Positions 48,732-57,229 of a DNA stretch of 64,000 nucleotides are shown here, in pieces. The notes beneath the pieces are model-generated. The model had not been told where the DNA came from. It searched no databases and was given only the letters and a program-made list of their open reading frames with translations. Origin of the DNA: Micromonospora halotolerans (GTDB lineage: Bacteria > Actinomycetota > Actinomycetes > Mycobacteriales > Micromonosporaceae); contig NZ_CP134876.1 in the NCBI RefSeq assembly GCF_032108445.1, positions 1,612,001 through 1,676,000 of the forward strand. Direction: 5' to 3'. The first letter of the stretch is position 1, and each line of letters starts with the position of its first letter. The translations under genes and the position numbers were made by a program.

Positions 48732-49402
48732 CGCTTGCCCAGGGCGGCGTCGATCGCTTGCGCCAGGGCGGCGATGACCAGGCTCACCGAGGGGCGGACG
48801 ACGCTGTCGTCGAGGCTCACCGTGCCGGAGAAGCCGGCGCCCGTGGCGATCTCCTCCAGGCGCTTGCCGGCCTCCTCGGCGGCCGTGCCGGTCAGGCCCA
48901 GCGCCGGCTCCATCCGCAGCACCGCGACCAGGGTGGCGAGCGCGGCGGTCCGCTCGTCGGGGAGCTGCCCGGCAATGAGCGCCTCGGCCAGCCGCTGCCG
49001 GATGTCGGCCTCCACCGAGGCGTCCGCGACCGGGTAGCGGTGCACGTGGATGAAGCCCAGCTCGGTCTCGTCGATGTCCCGCACCACGCCCCGGCCGCAG
49101 AGGTCACCGAGGATCCGGTCGCGGAGGCCGTGCCGCAGCCGCTGCACCCACGAGGACGGGGTGTGCGGGGTGTCGGCGGCGATCCGGGCGAGGACCTCGT
49201 CGGCGATCGGCTCCCCGGTCGGCGCCGGGTCGAGCAGCGCCAGGTTCCCGTCGGCGTACGCGATCCGGCCGGCCAGGGCCAGCTCGACCAGCACCGCGGC
49301 GGCCATGCCGAGGTCCAGGCTGATCCGCGGCATGGTGGCCTTGCCGGTTTCGTCGTCATAGGCGAGGAGCAGCAGCTCTTCGGCGAGCGCAACACCAGTC
49401 AT
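48728..49402 (-). CDS. GPP34 (GOLPH3-like) family protein
   Basis: The 224-residue protein matches the Golgi phosphoprotein 3 (GPP34) family, found in actinobacteria and eukaryotes. N-terminal ALAEELLLLAYDDETGK (residues 4-20) and AAAVLVELALAGRIAY (~34-49) are the family strand/helix pair, followed by the HTH-like central helices. Eukaryotic members bind PI4P and sort glycosyltransferases; the bacterial function is unknown. TACCGT (49411-49416, reverse strand) 8 bases before the ATG suggests leaderless transcription. Its 3' end runs into the intergenic repeat. Confidence 0.85.
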   Translation of the reverse strand: MTGVALAEELLLLAYDDETGKATMPRISLDLGMAAAVLVELALAGRIAYADGNLALLDPAPTGEPIADEVLARIAADTPHTPSSWVQRLRHGLRDRILGDLCGRGVVRDIDETELGFIHVHRYPVADASVEADIRQRLAEALIAGQLPDERTAALATLVAVLRMEPALGLTGTAAEEAGKRLEEIATGAGFSGTVSLDDSVVRPSVSLVIAALAQAIDAALGKR

Positions 49403-49500
49403 GGCCCGAGACGGTAGCGGCTGGGCGCACCCCGCGCACGGACTCGCCGGGTCCGGTGTCGGGGCGGCCCGCCGGCGCTGCCGGCGGGCCGGTCCGTGGG

Positions 49501-50133
49501 TCAGAAGCGGGGCATGCCGCCGAACTGGCGGTCCCCGGCGTCGCCGAGGCCCGGGACGATGAACATCCGGTCGTTGAGGCCCTCGTCGATCGACGCGGTG
49601 ACCAGGCGCAACGGCAGCCCGGACCGCTCCAGCCGCTCGATGCCGGCCGGCGCGGCCAGCACGCAGAGCACGGTGATGTCGGTGCAGCCGCGGTCGGCGA
49701 GCAGCCGGCAGCCGTGCTCCAGCGAGCCGCCGGTGGCCAGCATCGGGTCGAGCACCAGCACCGGCAGGCCGGCGAGGTCCCGGGGCAGCGACTCCATGTA
49801 CGCGCGCGGCTCGTACGTCTTCTCGTCGCGGGCCAGGCCGACGAAGCCCATCGACGACTCGGGCAGCAGGCCGAGCGCGGCGTCGGCCATGCCGAGACCG
49901 GCCCGCAGCACCGGCACGAGCAGCGGCGGGTTCGCCAGCCGGGTGCCCTCGGTGCCGGTGACCGGGGTCTGGATCGAGTACTTCTCGACGGGGAACGAGC
50001 GCGCGGCCTCGTACACCAGCATGGTGGTGAGTTCGTGCAGCGCGGCCCGGAACGACGCGGAGTCGGTCCGGGAGTCCCGCATGGCGGTCAGCCGGGCCTG
50101 GGCGAGCGGGTGGTCAATGACGTGTACGTCCAC
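49501..50133 (-). CDS. upp: Uracil phosphoribosyltransferase
   Basis: A 210-residue pyrimidine salvage enzyme converting uracil and PRPP to UMP. The PRPP loop is [19 protein letters not shown] (~residues 127-145), the uracil-binding [15 protein letters not shown] lies near the C-terminus, and the early [12 protein letters not shown] and [16 protein letters not shown] blocks also match. GTG 50133 with TAGGTT 8 bases upstream (50142-50147, reverse strand) is probably leaderless. It is divergent from deoC, so nucleoside-derived uracil and deoxyribose-phosphate are handled by adjoining genes. Confidence 0.95.
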   Translation of the reverse strand: MDVHVIDHPLAQARLTAMRDSRTDSASFRAALHELTTMLVYEAARSFPVEKYSIQTPVTGTEGTRLANPPLLVPVLRAGLGMADAALGLLPESSMGFVGLARDEKTYEPRAYMESLPRDLAGLPVLVLDPMLATGGSLEHGCRLLADRGCTDITVLCVLAAPAGIERLERSGLPLRLVTASIDEGLNDRMFIVPGLGDAGDRQFGGMPRF

Positions 50134-50256
50134 GATCGCTCAACCTACCGGTCCCCGCGCGGGCGCATCGCGGGTGCGGGCGGACCAGCGACGCCGCTCA
50201 CGTGCAGCACCGCTGATCGGCGTGACGTGACCAAGATCACCCGACGCGCGGGTGCG

Positions 50257-50262
50257 TAGTAT
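50257..50262 (+). promoter_or_regulatory. -10 element of the deoC operon
   Basis: TAGTAT lies 7 bases before the deoC ATG, with no ribosome binding site, indicating a leaderless message. A short GTGA-CCAAGA-TCAC dyad (50227-50240) just upstream might bind a regulator. Confidence 0.6.
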
Positions 50263-50269
50263 TTGGGGC

Positions 50270-51229
50270 ATGACGGCGACAGCGACGTCGGCCCGGTCGG
50301 AGCTCTCCGAGCTGGGACGATCCGAGACCGCTCTGCGGACCTTCCTGCACGGCCTGCCCGGCGTGGACCAGGTCGGCGCGGAGCAGCGGGCGGCACAGCT
50401 CGGCACCCGCTCCATCAAGACCACCGCCAAGGCCCAGGCCATCGACCTGGCGATCCGGATGGTCGACCTGACCACGCTCGAAGGGGCCGACACCCCCGGC
50501 AAGGTGCGGGCGCTCGCCGCGAAGGCGCTGCGCCCCGACCCGGCCGACCCGTCCTGCCCGCACGTCGGCGCGGTCTGTGTCTACCCCGCCATGGTCCCGT
50601 ACGTGGCCGAGGTGCTGGCCGGCAGCGGCGTGCACCTGGCCAGCGTGGCGACCGCCTTCCCGTCCGGCCAGGCCCCCCTGGAGGTCAAGCTCGCCGACAC
50701 CCGGGCGGCCGTCGCGGCCGGCGCGGACGAGATCGACATGGTGATCAACCGGGGCGCCTTCCTGTCCGGCCGCTACAAGGAGGTCTACGACGAGATCGTG
50801 GCCACCAAGGAGGCCTGCGGGGACGCGCACCTCAAGGTGATCCTGGAGACCGGCGAGCTGGCCACCTACGACAACGTGCGCCGCGCCTCCTGGCTGGCCA
50901 TGCTGGCCGGCGGCGACTTCATCAAGACCTCCACCGGCAAGGTCCCGGTCGCGGCGACGCTGCCGGTGAGCCTGGTGATGCTGGAGGCGGTCCGCGACTT
51001 CCGCGCCGCCACCGGGCGGCAGGTCGGCGTGAAGCCGGCCGGCGGCATCAAGACCACCAAGGACGCGATCAAGTACCTGGTCATGGTCAACGAGACCGTC
51101 GGCCCGGACTGGCTGGACCCGGACTGGTTCCGGTTCGGCGCGTCCAGCCTGCTGAACGACCTGCTCATGCAGCGCACCAAGCTGACGACCGGCGTCTACG
51201 CCGGCCCCGACTACTTCACCCTGGACTGA
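50270..51229 (+). CDS. deoC: Deoxyribose-phosphate aldolase
   Basis: A 319-residue class I aldolase that splits 2-deoxyribose-5-phosphate into acetaldehyde and glyceraldehyde-3-phosphate in deoxynucleoside breakdown. Barrel motifs are IRMVDLTTLEG (~residue 61), VGAVCVYPAMVPY, EIDMVINRGAFLSG, LKVILETGEL with the conserved Lys, and the Schiff-base lysine in DFIKTSTGK (~225). It is longer than the usual ~220 residues owing to N-terminal and C-terminal extensions shared by actinobacterial members. Its stop overlaps the following dehydrogenase start (TGATG), giving an operon deoC-ALDH-ALDH. Confidence 0.94.
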   Translation: MTATATSARSELSELGRSETALRTFLHGLPGVDQVGAEQRAAQLGTRSIKTTAKAQAIDLAIRMVDLTTLEGADTPGKVRALAAKALRPDPADPSCPHVGAVCVYPAMVPYVAEVLAGSGVHLASVATAFPSGQAPLEVKLADTRAAVAAGADEIDMVINRGAFLSGRYKEVYDEIVATKEACGDAHLKVILETGELATYDNVRRASWLAMLAGGDFIKTSTGKVPVAATLPVSLVMLEAVRDFRAATGRQVGVKPAGGIKTTKDAIKYLVMVNETVGPDWLDPDWFRFGASSLLNDLLMQRTKLTTGVYAGPDYFTLD

Positions 51230-52668
51230 TGAGCGCGATGTTCGAATACGCACCCGCCCCCGAGTCGCGCTCGGTGGTGGACATCAAGCCCTCGTACGGG
51301 CTCTTCGTCGACGGCAAGTTCGTCGACCCGACCGACGGCGGCAGCTTCAAGTCGATCAACCCGGCCTCCGAGGAGGTGCTGGCCGAGATCGCCGAGGCCG
51401 GCAGCCAGGACGTGGACCTCGCCGTCCGCGCCGCCCGGGAGGCGTACGAGCGGGTCTGGGGTCCGATGCCGGGCCGGGACCGGGCCAAGTACCTGTTCCG
51501 GATCGCGCGGATCATCCAGGAGCGGTCCCGCGAGCTGGCCGTGCTGGAGTCGCTGGACAACGGCAAGCCGATCAAGGAGTCGCGGGACGTCGACGTGCCC
51601 CTGGTCGCCGCCCACTTCTTCTACTACGCGGGCTGGGCCGACAAGCTGGAGCACGCCGGCTTCGGCGCGAGCCCCCGGCCTCTCGGCGTGGCTGCGCAGG
51701 TCATCCCGTGGAACTTCCCGCTGCTCATGCTGGCCTGGAAGATCGCCCCGGCCCTCGCGGCCGGCAACACGGTGGTGCTCAAGCCGGCCGAGACCACGCC
51801 GCTGACCGCGCTGCTCTTCGCCGAGATCTGCCAGCAGGCCGACCTGCCGGCCGGCGTGGTCAACATCGTCACCGGCGCCGGCGAGACCGGCCGGGCCCTG
51901 GTGGAGCACCCGGGCGTGGACAAGGTCGCCTTCACCGGCTCCACCGAGGTCGGCAAGGCCATCGCCCGCGCGGTCGCCGGCACCCGCAAGAAGCTCACCC
52001 TGGAGCTGGGCGGCAAGGCCGCCAACATCGTCTTCGACGACGCCCCGGTCGACCAGGCCGTCGAGGGCATCGTCAACGGCATCTTCTTCAACCAGGGGCA
52101 CGTCTGCTGCGCCGGCTCCCGGCTCCTCGTCCAGGAGTCGGTCGCCGACCGGGTGCTGGAATCGCTGAAGCGGCGGATGGCCCAGCTCCGGGTCGGCGAC
52201 CCGCTGGACAAGAACACCGACATCGGCGCCATCAACTCGGCCGCCCAGCTGGCCCGCATCCGGGAGCTGTCCGAGGCCGGCGCCGCCGAGGGCGCCGAGC
52301 GCTGGTCGCCGCCGTGCGAGCTGCCGGAGCGCGGCTTCTGGTTCGCGCCGACCATCTTCACCGGCGTCACCCAGGCGCACCGGATCGCCCGCGAGGAGAT
52401 CTTCGGCCCGGTGCTGTCCGTGCTGACCTTCCGCACCCCGGCCGAGGCCGTGGAGAAGGCCAACAACACGCCGTACGGGCTGTCGGCCGGGATCTGGACC
52501 GACAAGGGGTCCCGGATCCTCTGGATGGCCGACCGGCTGCGGGCCGGCGTGGTCTGGGCCAACACGTTCAACAAGTTCGACCCCACCTCGCCGTTCGGCG
52601 GCTACAAGGAGTCGGGCTACGGTCGCGAGGGCGGCCGGCACGGGCTGGAGGCGTACCTCAATGTCTGA
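51229..52668 (+). CDS. Aldehyde dehydrogenase
   Basis: 479 residues, a complete NAD(P)+ aldehyde dehydrogenase: Rossmann glycines FTGSTEVGKAIA (~230), general base Glu in LELGGKAANIVF (~257), nucleophile Cys in NQGHVCCAGSR (~290), EIFGPVLSV and PFGGYKESGYGRE. Fused to deoC by translational overlap, it is well placed to oxidise acetaldehyde from deoxyribose-5-phosphate to acetate, but the substrate is inferred from context. It overlaps the next gene by 8 bases. Confidence 0.93.
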   Translation: MSAMFEYAPAPESRSVVDIKPSYGLFVDGKFVDPTDGGSFKSINPASEEVLAEIAEAGSQDVDLAVRAAREAYERVWGPMPGRDRAKYLFRIARIIQERSRELAVLESLDNGKPIKESRDVDVPLVAAHFFYYAGWADKLEHAGFGASPRPLGVAAQVIPWNFPLLMLAWKIAPALAAGNTVVLKPAETTPLTALLFAEICQQADLPAGVVNIVTGAGETGRALVEHPGVDKVAFTGSTEVGKAIARAVAGTRKKLTLELGGKAANIVFDDAPVDQAVEGIVNGIFFNQGHVCCAGSRLLVQESVADRVLESLKRRMAQLRVGDPLDKNTDIGAINSAAQLARIRELSEAGAAEGAERWSPPCELPERGFWFAPTIFTGVTQAHRIAREEIFGPVLSVLTFRTPAEAVEKANNTPYGLSAGIWTDKGSRILWMADRLRAGVVWANTFNKFDPTSPFGGYKESGYGREGGRHGLEAYLNV

Positions 52669-53485
52669 GCGGGTCGCGGTACGCAAGACGTACAAGCTCT
52701 TCATCGGCGGGAAGTTCCCGCGCAGCGAGTCGGGACGGTCGTATCTCGTGCAGGACTCCAACGTGTCGCTGGCCTCCCGCAAGGACGCGCGGGACGCCGT
52801 GGTGGCCGCCCGGGCCGCCGTGAAGGGCTGGGCCGGGGCGACCGCGTACAACCGCGGCCAGATCCTCTACCGGGTCGCCGAGATGCTGGAGGGCCGGCGC
52901 GACCAGTTCGTCGCCCTCGGCGCGTCCGCCGACGAGGTCGACGCGGCCATCGACCGCTGGGTCTGGTACGCCGGCTGGTCCGACAAGCTGCCCCAGGTCT
53001 ACGGCGGCGCGAACCCGGTGGCCGGTCCGTACTTCAACCTCTCGGCGCCCGAGCCGACCGGCGTGGTGGCCGTGGTGGCCCCGGAGTCCCCGGCGCTGCT
53101 CGGCCTGGTCAGCGTGATCGCCCCGGCGATCGTGACCGGCAACACCGTGGTGGTGGCCGCCTCCCCGTCGGCGCCGCTGGCGGCCGTGACCCTGGCCGAG
53201 GTGCTGGCCACCTCGGACCTGCCGGGCGGGGTGGTGAACATCCTCACCGGCCGGCTGTCGGAGACCGTGCCGACGCTGGCCTCGCACATGGACGTCAACG
53301 CCATCGACCTGACCGGGGTCGCCGACGCCGACCTGGCCGCCGAGCTGGAGGTCAAGGCCGCGGAGAACCTCAAGCGGGTGCTCCGGCCGGCCCCGGCCGA
53401 CAACGACTGGTACGCCGACCCGGGCATCACCCGGATGACCACGCTCCTGGAGACGAAGACCGTCTGGCACCCGAAGGGCGTGTGA
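52661..53485 (+). CDS. Truncated aldehyde dehydrogenase paralogue lacking catalytic Cys
   Basis: 274 residues covering the ALDH N-terminal nucleotide-binding portion (YKLFIGGKFPRSESGRSY, EPTGVVAVVAPESPALLGLVSVIAPAIVTGNTVVV, DLPGGVVNILTGRL). The catalytic domain is gone: the glycine-rich LELGG Glu and the Cys loop are missing, and after residue ~235 the sequence is unrelated. Its start overlaps the active ALDH by 8 bases. Related pairs occur in other actinobacterial deoC operons as far as I recall, so it is more likely a conserved partner subunit than decay. Confidence 0.8.
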   Translation: MSERVAVRKTYKLFIGGKFPRSESGRSYLVQDSNVSLASRKDARDAVVAARAAVKGWAGATAYNRGQILYRVAEMLEGRRDQFVALGASADEVDAAIDRWVWYAGWSDKLPQVYGGANPVAGPYFNLSAPEPTGVVAVVAPESPALLGLVSVIAPAIVTGNTVVVAASPSAPLAAVTLAEVLATSDLPGGVVNILTGRLSETVPTLASHMDVNAIDLTGVADADLAAELEVKAAENLKRVLRPAPADNDWYADPGITRMTTLLETKTVWHPKGV

Positions 53486-53505
53486 ACCCCTTCTACTACG
53501 CGAGG

Positions 53506-53511
53506 TAGGAT
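53506..53511 (+). promoter_or_regulatory. -10 element with BlaI-like dyad
   Basis: TAGGAT is 6 bases before the blaI GTG (leaderless). It overlaps the 3' arm of a short dyad, CTAC-TACGCGAG-GTAG (53493-53508), so the gene may be autoregulated. Confidence 0.55.
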
Positions 53512-53517
53512 TACGGG

Positions 53518-53946
53518 GTGACTCGGCTCGGTGATCTGGAACGTGCGGTGATGGACGTGCTGTGGGACTCGGTCCCCGCCACGTCGGACGGCGTGACCGT
53601 GCGCGAGGTCGCCGACGCCCTCGACGGGCGGGAGCTGGCCTACACGACGGTGATGACCGTGCTCGACCGGCTCGCCGGCAAGGGCATGGTGCAGCGCGAG
53701 CGGGAGGGGCGGGCCTGGCGTTACCGGCCCGCCGCCACCCGCGAGGCGCACATCGCCCAGCTCATGCTCGACGCCCTCGACCTCGGCGGCAGCCGGGACG
53801 CCGCGCTGGTGCGCTTCGCCCGCTCGGTGACCGGCACCGAGGCCGAGGTGCTCCGCGCGGCGCTCAGCGCCGAGGCCGGGCTGACCGACCGGGTCGAGGA
53901 CCCGCGGGCCGGCGGCCCGGCGCTCGACGAGGCGACGGACCGGTAG
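53518..53946 (+). CDS. BlaI/MecI/CopY family transcriptional repressor
   Basis: A 142-residue winged-helix repressor: LGDLERAVMDVLWDSVPATSDGVTVREVADALDGRELAYTTVMTVLDRLAGKGMVQREREGRAWRYRPAATREAH (residues ~3-77), then a C-terminal dimer arm. BlaI proteins are inactivated by cleavage, often triggered by a BlaR1/M56 membrane protease encoded next door, as here (53957). No beta-lactamase gene follows; the next operon is cydABDC. A GGTAGG motif also occurs ahead of cydA (54903-54908), making cytochrome bd a possible target. Confidence 0.88.
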   Translation: MTRLGDLERAVMDVLWDSVPATSDGVTVREVADALDGRELAYTTVMTVLDRLAGKGMVQREREGRAWRYRPAATREAHIAQLMLDALDLGGSRDAALVRFARSVTGTEAEVLRAALSAEAGLTDRVEDPRAGGPALDEATDR

Positions 53947-53956
53947 GGCGGCCGCC

Positions 53957-54862
53957 GTGGCGTACGCCCTGCACTTCGCCGCGACCATCCTGGCCTGCTG
54001 GCTGACCGCGCAGGTCCTGGCCGCCGCGCGGTGGACCTGGCAGGCCCCGCGGGTGGCGATCGTCTGCTGGCAGGCGGTCGGGCTGGCGCTCGGCCTCTCC
54101 GCCATGGGGCTGCCCATGGCGCTCGGCCTGAGCGCGTACGAGCTGCCGACCGGGAGCGCGCTGCTGACCCTCGTCGACGACCTGGCCCACGGCACGTTGC
54201 CGGCCGGGCTGGGGGCGCTGCACCTCGGCCTGGTCGGGGTCGGTTTCGGCATCGGGGCGGTGCTGCTCACCACGACCGTGCGCAGCATCCACGGCACCGT
54301 GCGCGCCCAGCGCCGGCACCGGGAGCTGCTCAGCCTGGTGGCCCGGCGGGACCCGACGGTGCCCGGGGCGCTGGTGCTCGACCACCCGAGCGCCGCGGCG
54401 TACTGCCTGCCCGGGGTGAAGCCCCGGGTGGTGGTCAGCGCCGGCACGCTCAGCCTGCTCGACCGCGCCGAGCTGGCGGCGGTGCTCACCCACGAGCGGG
54501 CGCACGCCCAGGAGCGGCACGACCTGGTGCTGCTGCCGTTCACCGCGCTCTGCCGGGCGCTGCCCTGGTTCGGCTGGGTGCGGGACGCGCACGAGCGGGT
54601 GGCGCTGCTGGTGGAGATGCGCGCCGACGACAAGGCCCGGGAGCTGCACGCCGGAGCGCCCCTGGCGGGGGCGCTGCGCCGGTTCGCCGCCGCCGGGCAC
54701 CGGATCACCCCGGCCGGCACGCTGGGCCTGGGCGACCGTGACCTCGACGTACGCGTGCAGCGGCTCATGGTCGCCGACCGGCCGCCGCGGGTGCTCGGCG
54801 CCACCGCGCTGTCCGTCGCGACCCTGCTGGTCGCCCTGCCGATCTCCCTCTTCCTGAGCTGA
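53957..54862 (+). CDS. M56 (BlaR-type) membrane metallopeptidase
   Basis: A 301-residue membrane protein with the zinc motif HERAH (residues 179-183) after AELAAVLTHERAHAQERHDLVLLPF, three to four membrane helices in the first ~110 residues and one at the C-terminus (VLGATALSVATLLVALPISLFL). It lacks the C-terminal penicillin-binding sensor of BlaR1, so it senses something else. It lies 10 bases behind the BlaI gene and would cleave it after activation. The catalytic motif is intact. Confidence 0.87.
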   Translation: MAYALHFAATILACWLTAQVLAAARWTWQAPRVAIVCWQAVGLALGLSAMGLPMALGLSAYELPTGSALLTLVDDLAHGTLPAGLGALHLGLVGVGFGIGAVLLTTTVRSIHGTVRAQRRHRELLSLVARRDPTVPGALVLDHPSAAAYCLPGVKPRVVVSAGTLSLLDRAELAAVLTHERAHAQERHDLVLLPFTALCRALPWFGWVRDAHERVALLVEMRADDKARELHAGAPLAGALRRFAAAGHRITPAGTLGLGDRDLDVRVQRLMVADRPPRVLGATALSVATLLVALPISLFLS

Positions 54863-54902
54863 CCGACGGGAACCCGACGCGGAGCTGCCACCGGAGCCCA
54901 TA

Positions 54903-54956
54903 GGTAGGGAGGCTACGTGTAGGCTCGCTATGACAAGCGAGTCAACTAGTGGGAGG
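54903..54956 (+). promoter_or_regulatory. Upstream region of cydA with TAGG/GTAG motifs and RBS
   Basis: Before cydA are GGTAGG (54903-54908), GGCTAC-GT-GTAG (54912-54922) with a CTAC/GTAG dyad, TATGAC as a possible -10 (54930-54935), and the ribosome binding site GGGAGGA (54951-54957). The GGTAG/CTAC modules resemble the site before blaI. Confidence 0.45.
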
Positions 54957-54962
54957 ACGGCC

Positions 54963-56210
54963 ATGGACCCCCTGCTCCTCGCCCGCCTGCAGTTCGCCAC
55001 GACCACCTCGATCCACTTCCTCTTCGTGGTGGTCACCCTCGGCCTGGTCACCCTGCTGGTCGGCCTGCAGACCGCCGGCTTCATCACCGGCAAGCCGGTG
55101 TACGAGCGGCTGACCCGTTTCTGGGGCCAGCTCTACGTGATCAACTACGTGCTCGGGATCGCCACCGGCATCGTCATGGAGTTCCAGTTCGGGCTGAACT
55201 GGAGCGGCCTCTCGCGCTACGTGGGCAACGTGTTCGGCGCGCCGCTGGCCATCGAGACGCTGGTCGCCTTCTTCCTGGAGTCCACGTTCCTCGGCATGTG
55301 GATCTTCGGCTGGCACCGGCTGCGGCGCGGCGTCCACCTGGCGCTGCTCTGGGGCGTCGCGCTCACCGCGTACGCCTCGGCGTTCTGGATCATGGTGGCC
55401 AACGCGTGGCTCCAGCACCCGGTCGGCTACGAGGTGCGCGACGGCGTCGCCCACCTCACCGACTTCGGCGCGCTGCTCACCAACCCCACCCTCGGCTTCG
55501 CCTTCGGTCACGTGGTCTCGGCCGGCCTGGTCACCGGCGGGGTGCTGATGGCCGCGGTCAGCGCTTGGCACCTGCTCCGGCGCACCCCGGACTATCTGCT
55601 CTTCCGGAAGTCGCTGCGGCTCGGCCTGATCACCGCGGCGCTCGCGGTGACCACGCTGCAGGGCTTCGGCTTCGCGCAGTTCGGTCCGGTCGGGGAACTC
55701 CAGCCGACCAAGTTCGGCGGCGGGGCCGACCGCGACGCGCTGGTCGCCGAGTGGACGGCGCGGTTCGGCCCGGGCGACTACACCCCGCCGGTGCTGTCCA
55801 ACGTCGGCCTCGGCTTCATGATCCTCATCGGCTTCACGCTGGGCTGCGTCTGGCTCCTGCTGCCGCTGCTCTGGCGCGACTGGATCATCCGGCTGAAGTT
55901 CCCGCTCTGGCTGGTGCTGCTCGGCGTGCCGCTGCCGTTCGTCGCGGTGATCCTCGGCTGGATCGCCCGCGAGGTGGGGCGCCAGCCCTGGGTGGCGTAC
56001 GGGCTGCTGCCGACCGGGCAGGCCGTCTCGCCGGTGAGCGCCGGCCTGATGCTCACCTCGCTCATCGGGTTCACCCTGCTGCTCGGCACCCTCGCCGTCA
56101 CCAACTGGGTGCTGCTGGCCCGGCACGCCGCCCGGGGCGCGCACGACCCCGCGCTCGGCCGGCCGCCCGCGCCGGACACCGACCACCACCCCCACCCCGT
56201 GTTCGCCTGA
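54963..56210 (+). CDS. cydA: Cytochrome bd quinol oxidase subunit I
   Basis: The 415-residue heme-bearing subunit of cytochrome bd, which oxidises quinol and reduces O2 at low oxygen or under stress. Seen: TTSIHFLFVVVTLGL with the axial His (~residue 18), YVINYVLGIATGIVMEFQFGLNW, FLESTFLGMWIFGW, the GRQPWVAYGLLPTGQAVS quinol-binding signature (~345). The Q-loop region between the sixth and seventh helices is short, like CIO-type oxidases, and gives a smaller protein than E. coli CydA (522). First gene of cydABDC. Confidence 0.95.
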   Translation: MDPLLLARLQFATTTSIHFLFVVVTLGLVTLLVGLQTAGFITGKPVYERLTRFWGQLYVINYVLGIATGIVMEFQFGLNWSGLSRYVGNVFGAPLAIETLVAFFLESTFLGMWIFGWHRLRRGVHLALLWGVALTAYASAFWIMVANAWLQHPVGYEVRDGVAHLTDFGALLTNPTLGFAFGHVVSAGLVTGGVLMAAVSAWHLLRRTPDYLLFRKSLRLGLITAALAVTTLQGFGFAQFGPVGELQPTKFGGGADRDALVAEWTARFGPGDYTPPVLSNVGLGFMILIGFTLGCVWLLLPLLWRDWIIRLKFPLWLVLLGVPLPFVAVILGWIAREVGRQPWVAYGLLPTGQAVSPVSAGLMLTSLIGFTLLLGTLAVTNWVLLARHAARGAHDPALGRPPAPDTDHHPHPVFA

Positions 56211-56221
56211 GGGAGCCCGCC

Positions 56222-57229
56222 GTGGAACTCGTCTGGTACGCCCTGCTCGGCCTCTTCTTCGCCGCCTACCTCGTGCTCGGCGGCTACGACTACGGCGTCG
56301 GGCTGCTGCTGGCCCGGGGCGCCACGCCCGAGGCCCGGCGGGCCGCCCTGAACGCGGTCGGGCCGTTCTTCCTCGGCAACGAGGTCTGGCTGGTGGCCGC
56401 GGTCGGCATCCTGTTCGGCGCCTTCCCCACCCTGGAGGGCGAGTTGCTCTCCGGCCTCTATCCGGCCGTGCTCGGCGCGCTCGCCGGAGTGGTGCTCGTG
56501 ACGGCCGGGGTCCAGCTCCGCAGCCGGCCGCGCGGCCGGGCGGCCCGCACCTTCTGGGACCGGGTGGTGGTGGCCGGCAGCGTGCTCGCCGCGCTCGGCT
56601 GGGGCGCGCTGCTCGGCGCGCTGCTCCAGGGCGTGCCGCCGGCCGACCACGGGCACCCCGCCGGGGTCGGCCACCTGTTCACCCCGTTCGTGGCCGCCGC
56701 CGCGCTGGCGCTGCTCGCGCTGGTCGCCGTGCACGGTGCGACCTTCCTCACGCTGCGGCTGCCGGCCGCCGACCTGCCGTCGGTCGCCCGGCTGGCCCGG
56801 GGCCTGGTGCCGGCCGCGCTCACCGCGGTCGCCGCCGCCACCGTCCTGGGCCTGCTCTCCGACCGGGTACGCGCCGCGGTGGCCCGCCCGGCGGTCGCCA
56901 TACTCCTGCCGTTGGTGCTGGTGGCGGCGCTGCTGGCGGCCCGCGCCGCGCTGCGCCGGGGCCGGGCCGGGCTGGCCTTCGCGGCGACCAGCGCGGCGCT
57001 GGCCCTGCCGGTGCCGCTGGTCGGCGCGGCGCTCTGGCCCCGGGTGCTGGTCGCCACGGTCGGCCCGGAGTCCTCGCTGACCGTGGCGGACGCGGCCGCG
57101 AGCGGGCCGACGCTGGCGCTGCTGGACTGGCTGGCGCTGCCGCTCGTGCCGGTCCTACTAGGCTTTCAGGCGATGAGCTGGTGGGTGTTCCGGGGACGGA
57201 CCGACGGCAGGGCACCGGTGTACTGGTGA
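56222..57229 (+). CDS. cydB: Cytochrome bd quinol oxidase subunit II
   Basis: A 335-residue polytopic partner of CydA: begins ELVWYALLGLFFAAYLVLGGYDYGVGLLLA and contains VGPFFLGNEVWLVAAVGILFGAFP, which hold conserved proton-channel residues, followed by seven or more helices and the terminal LLGFQAMSWWVFRGR. The GTG at 56222 is 12 bases after the cydA stop. It overlaps the cydD start by 4 bases (GTGA), so the four genes form one coupled operon. Confidence 0.94.
   Translation: MELVWYALLGLFFAAYLVLGGYDYGVGLLLARGATPEARRAALNAVGPFFLGNEVWLVAAVGILFGAFPTLEGELLSGLYPAVLGALAGVVLVTAGVQLRSRPRGRAARTFWDRVVVAGSVLAALGWGALLGALLQGVPPADHGHPAGVGHLFTPFVAAAALALLALVAVHGATFLTLRLPAADLPSVARLARGLVPAALTAVAAATVLGLLSDRVRAAVARPAVAILLPLVLVAALLAARAALRRGRAGLAFAATSAALALPVPLVGAALWPRVLVATVGPESSLTVADAAASGPTLALLDWLALPLVPVLLGFQAMSWWVFRGRTDGRAPVYW

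Noticed and set aside
52661..53485. Frameshifted remnant of a full-length aldehyde dehydrogenase
   Set aside because: The downstream sequence to blaI contains no remaining ALDH catalytic half in any frame, and its coupled start suggests a deliberate short protein.
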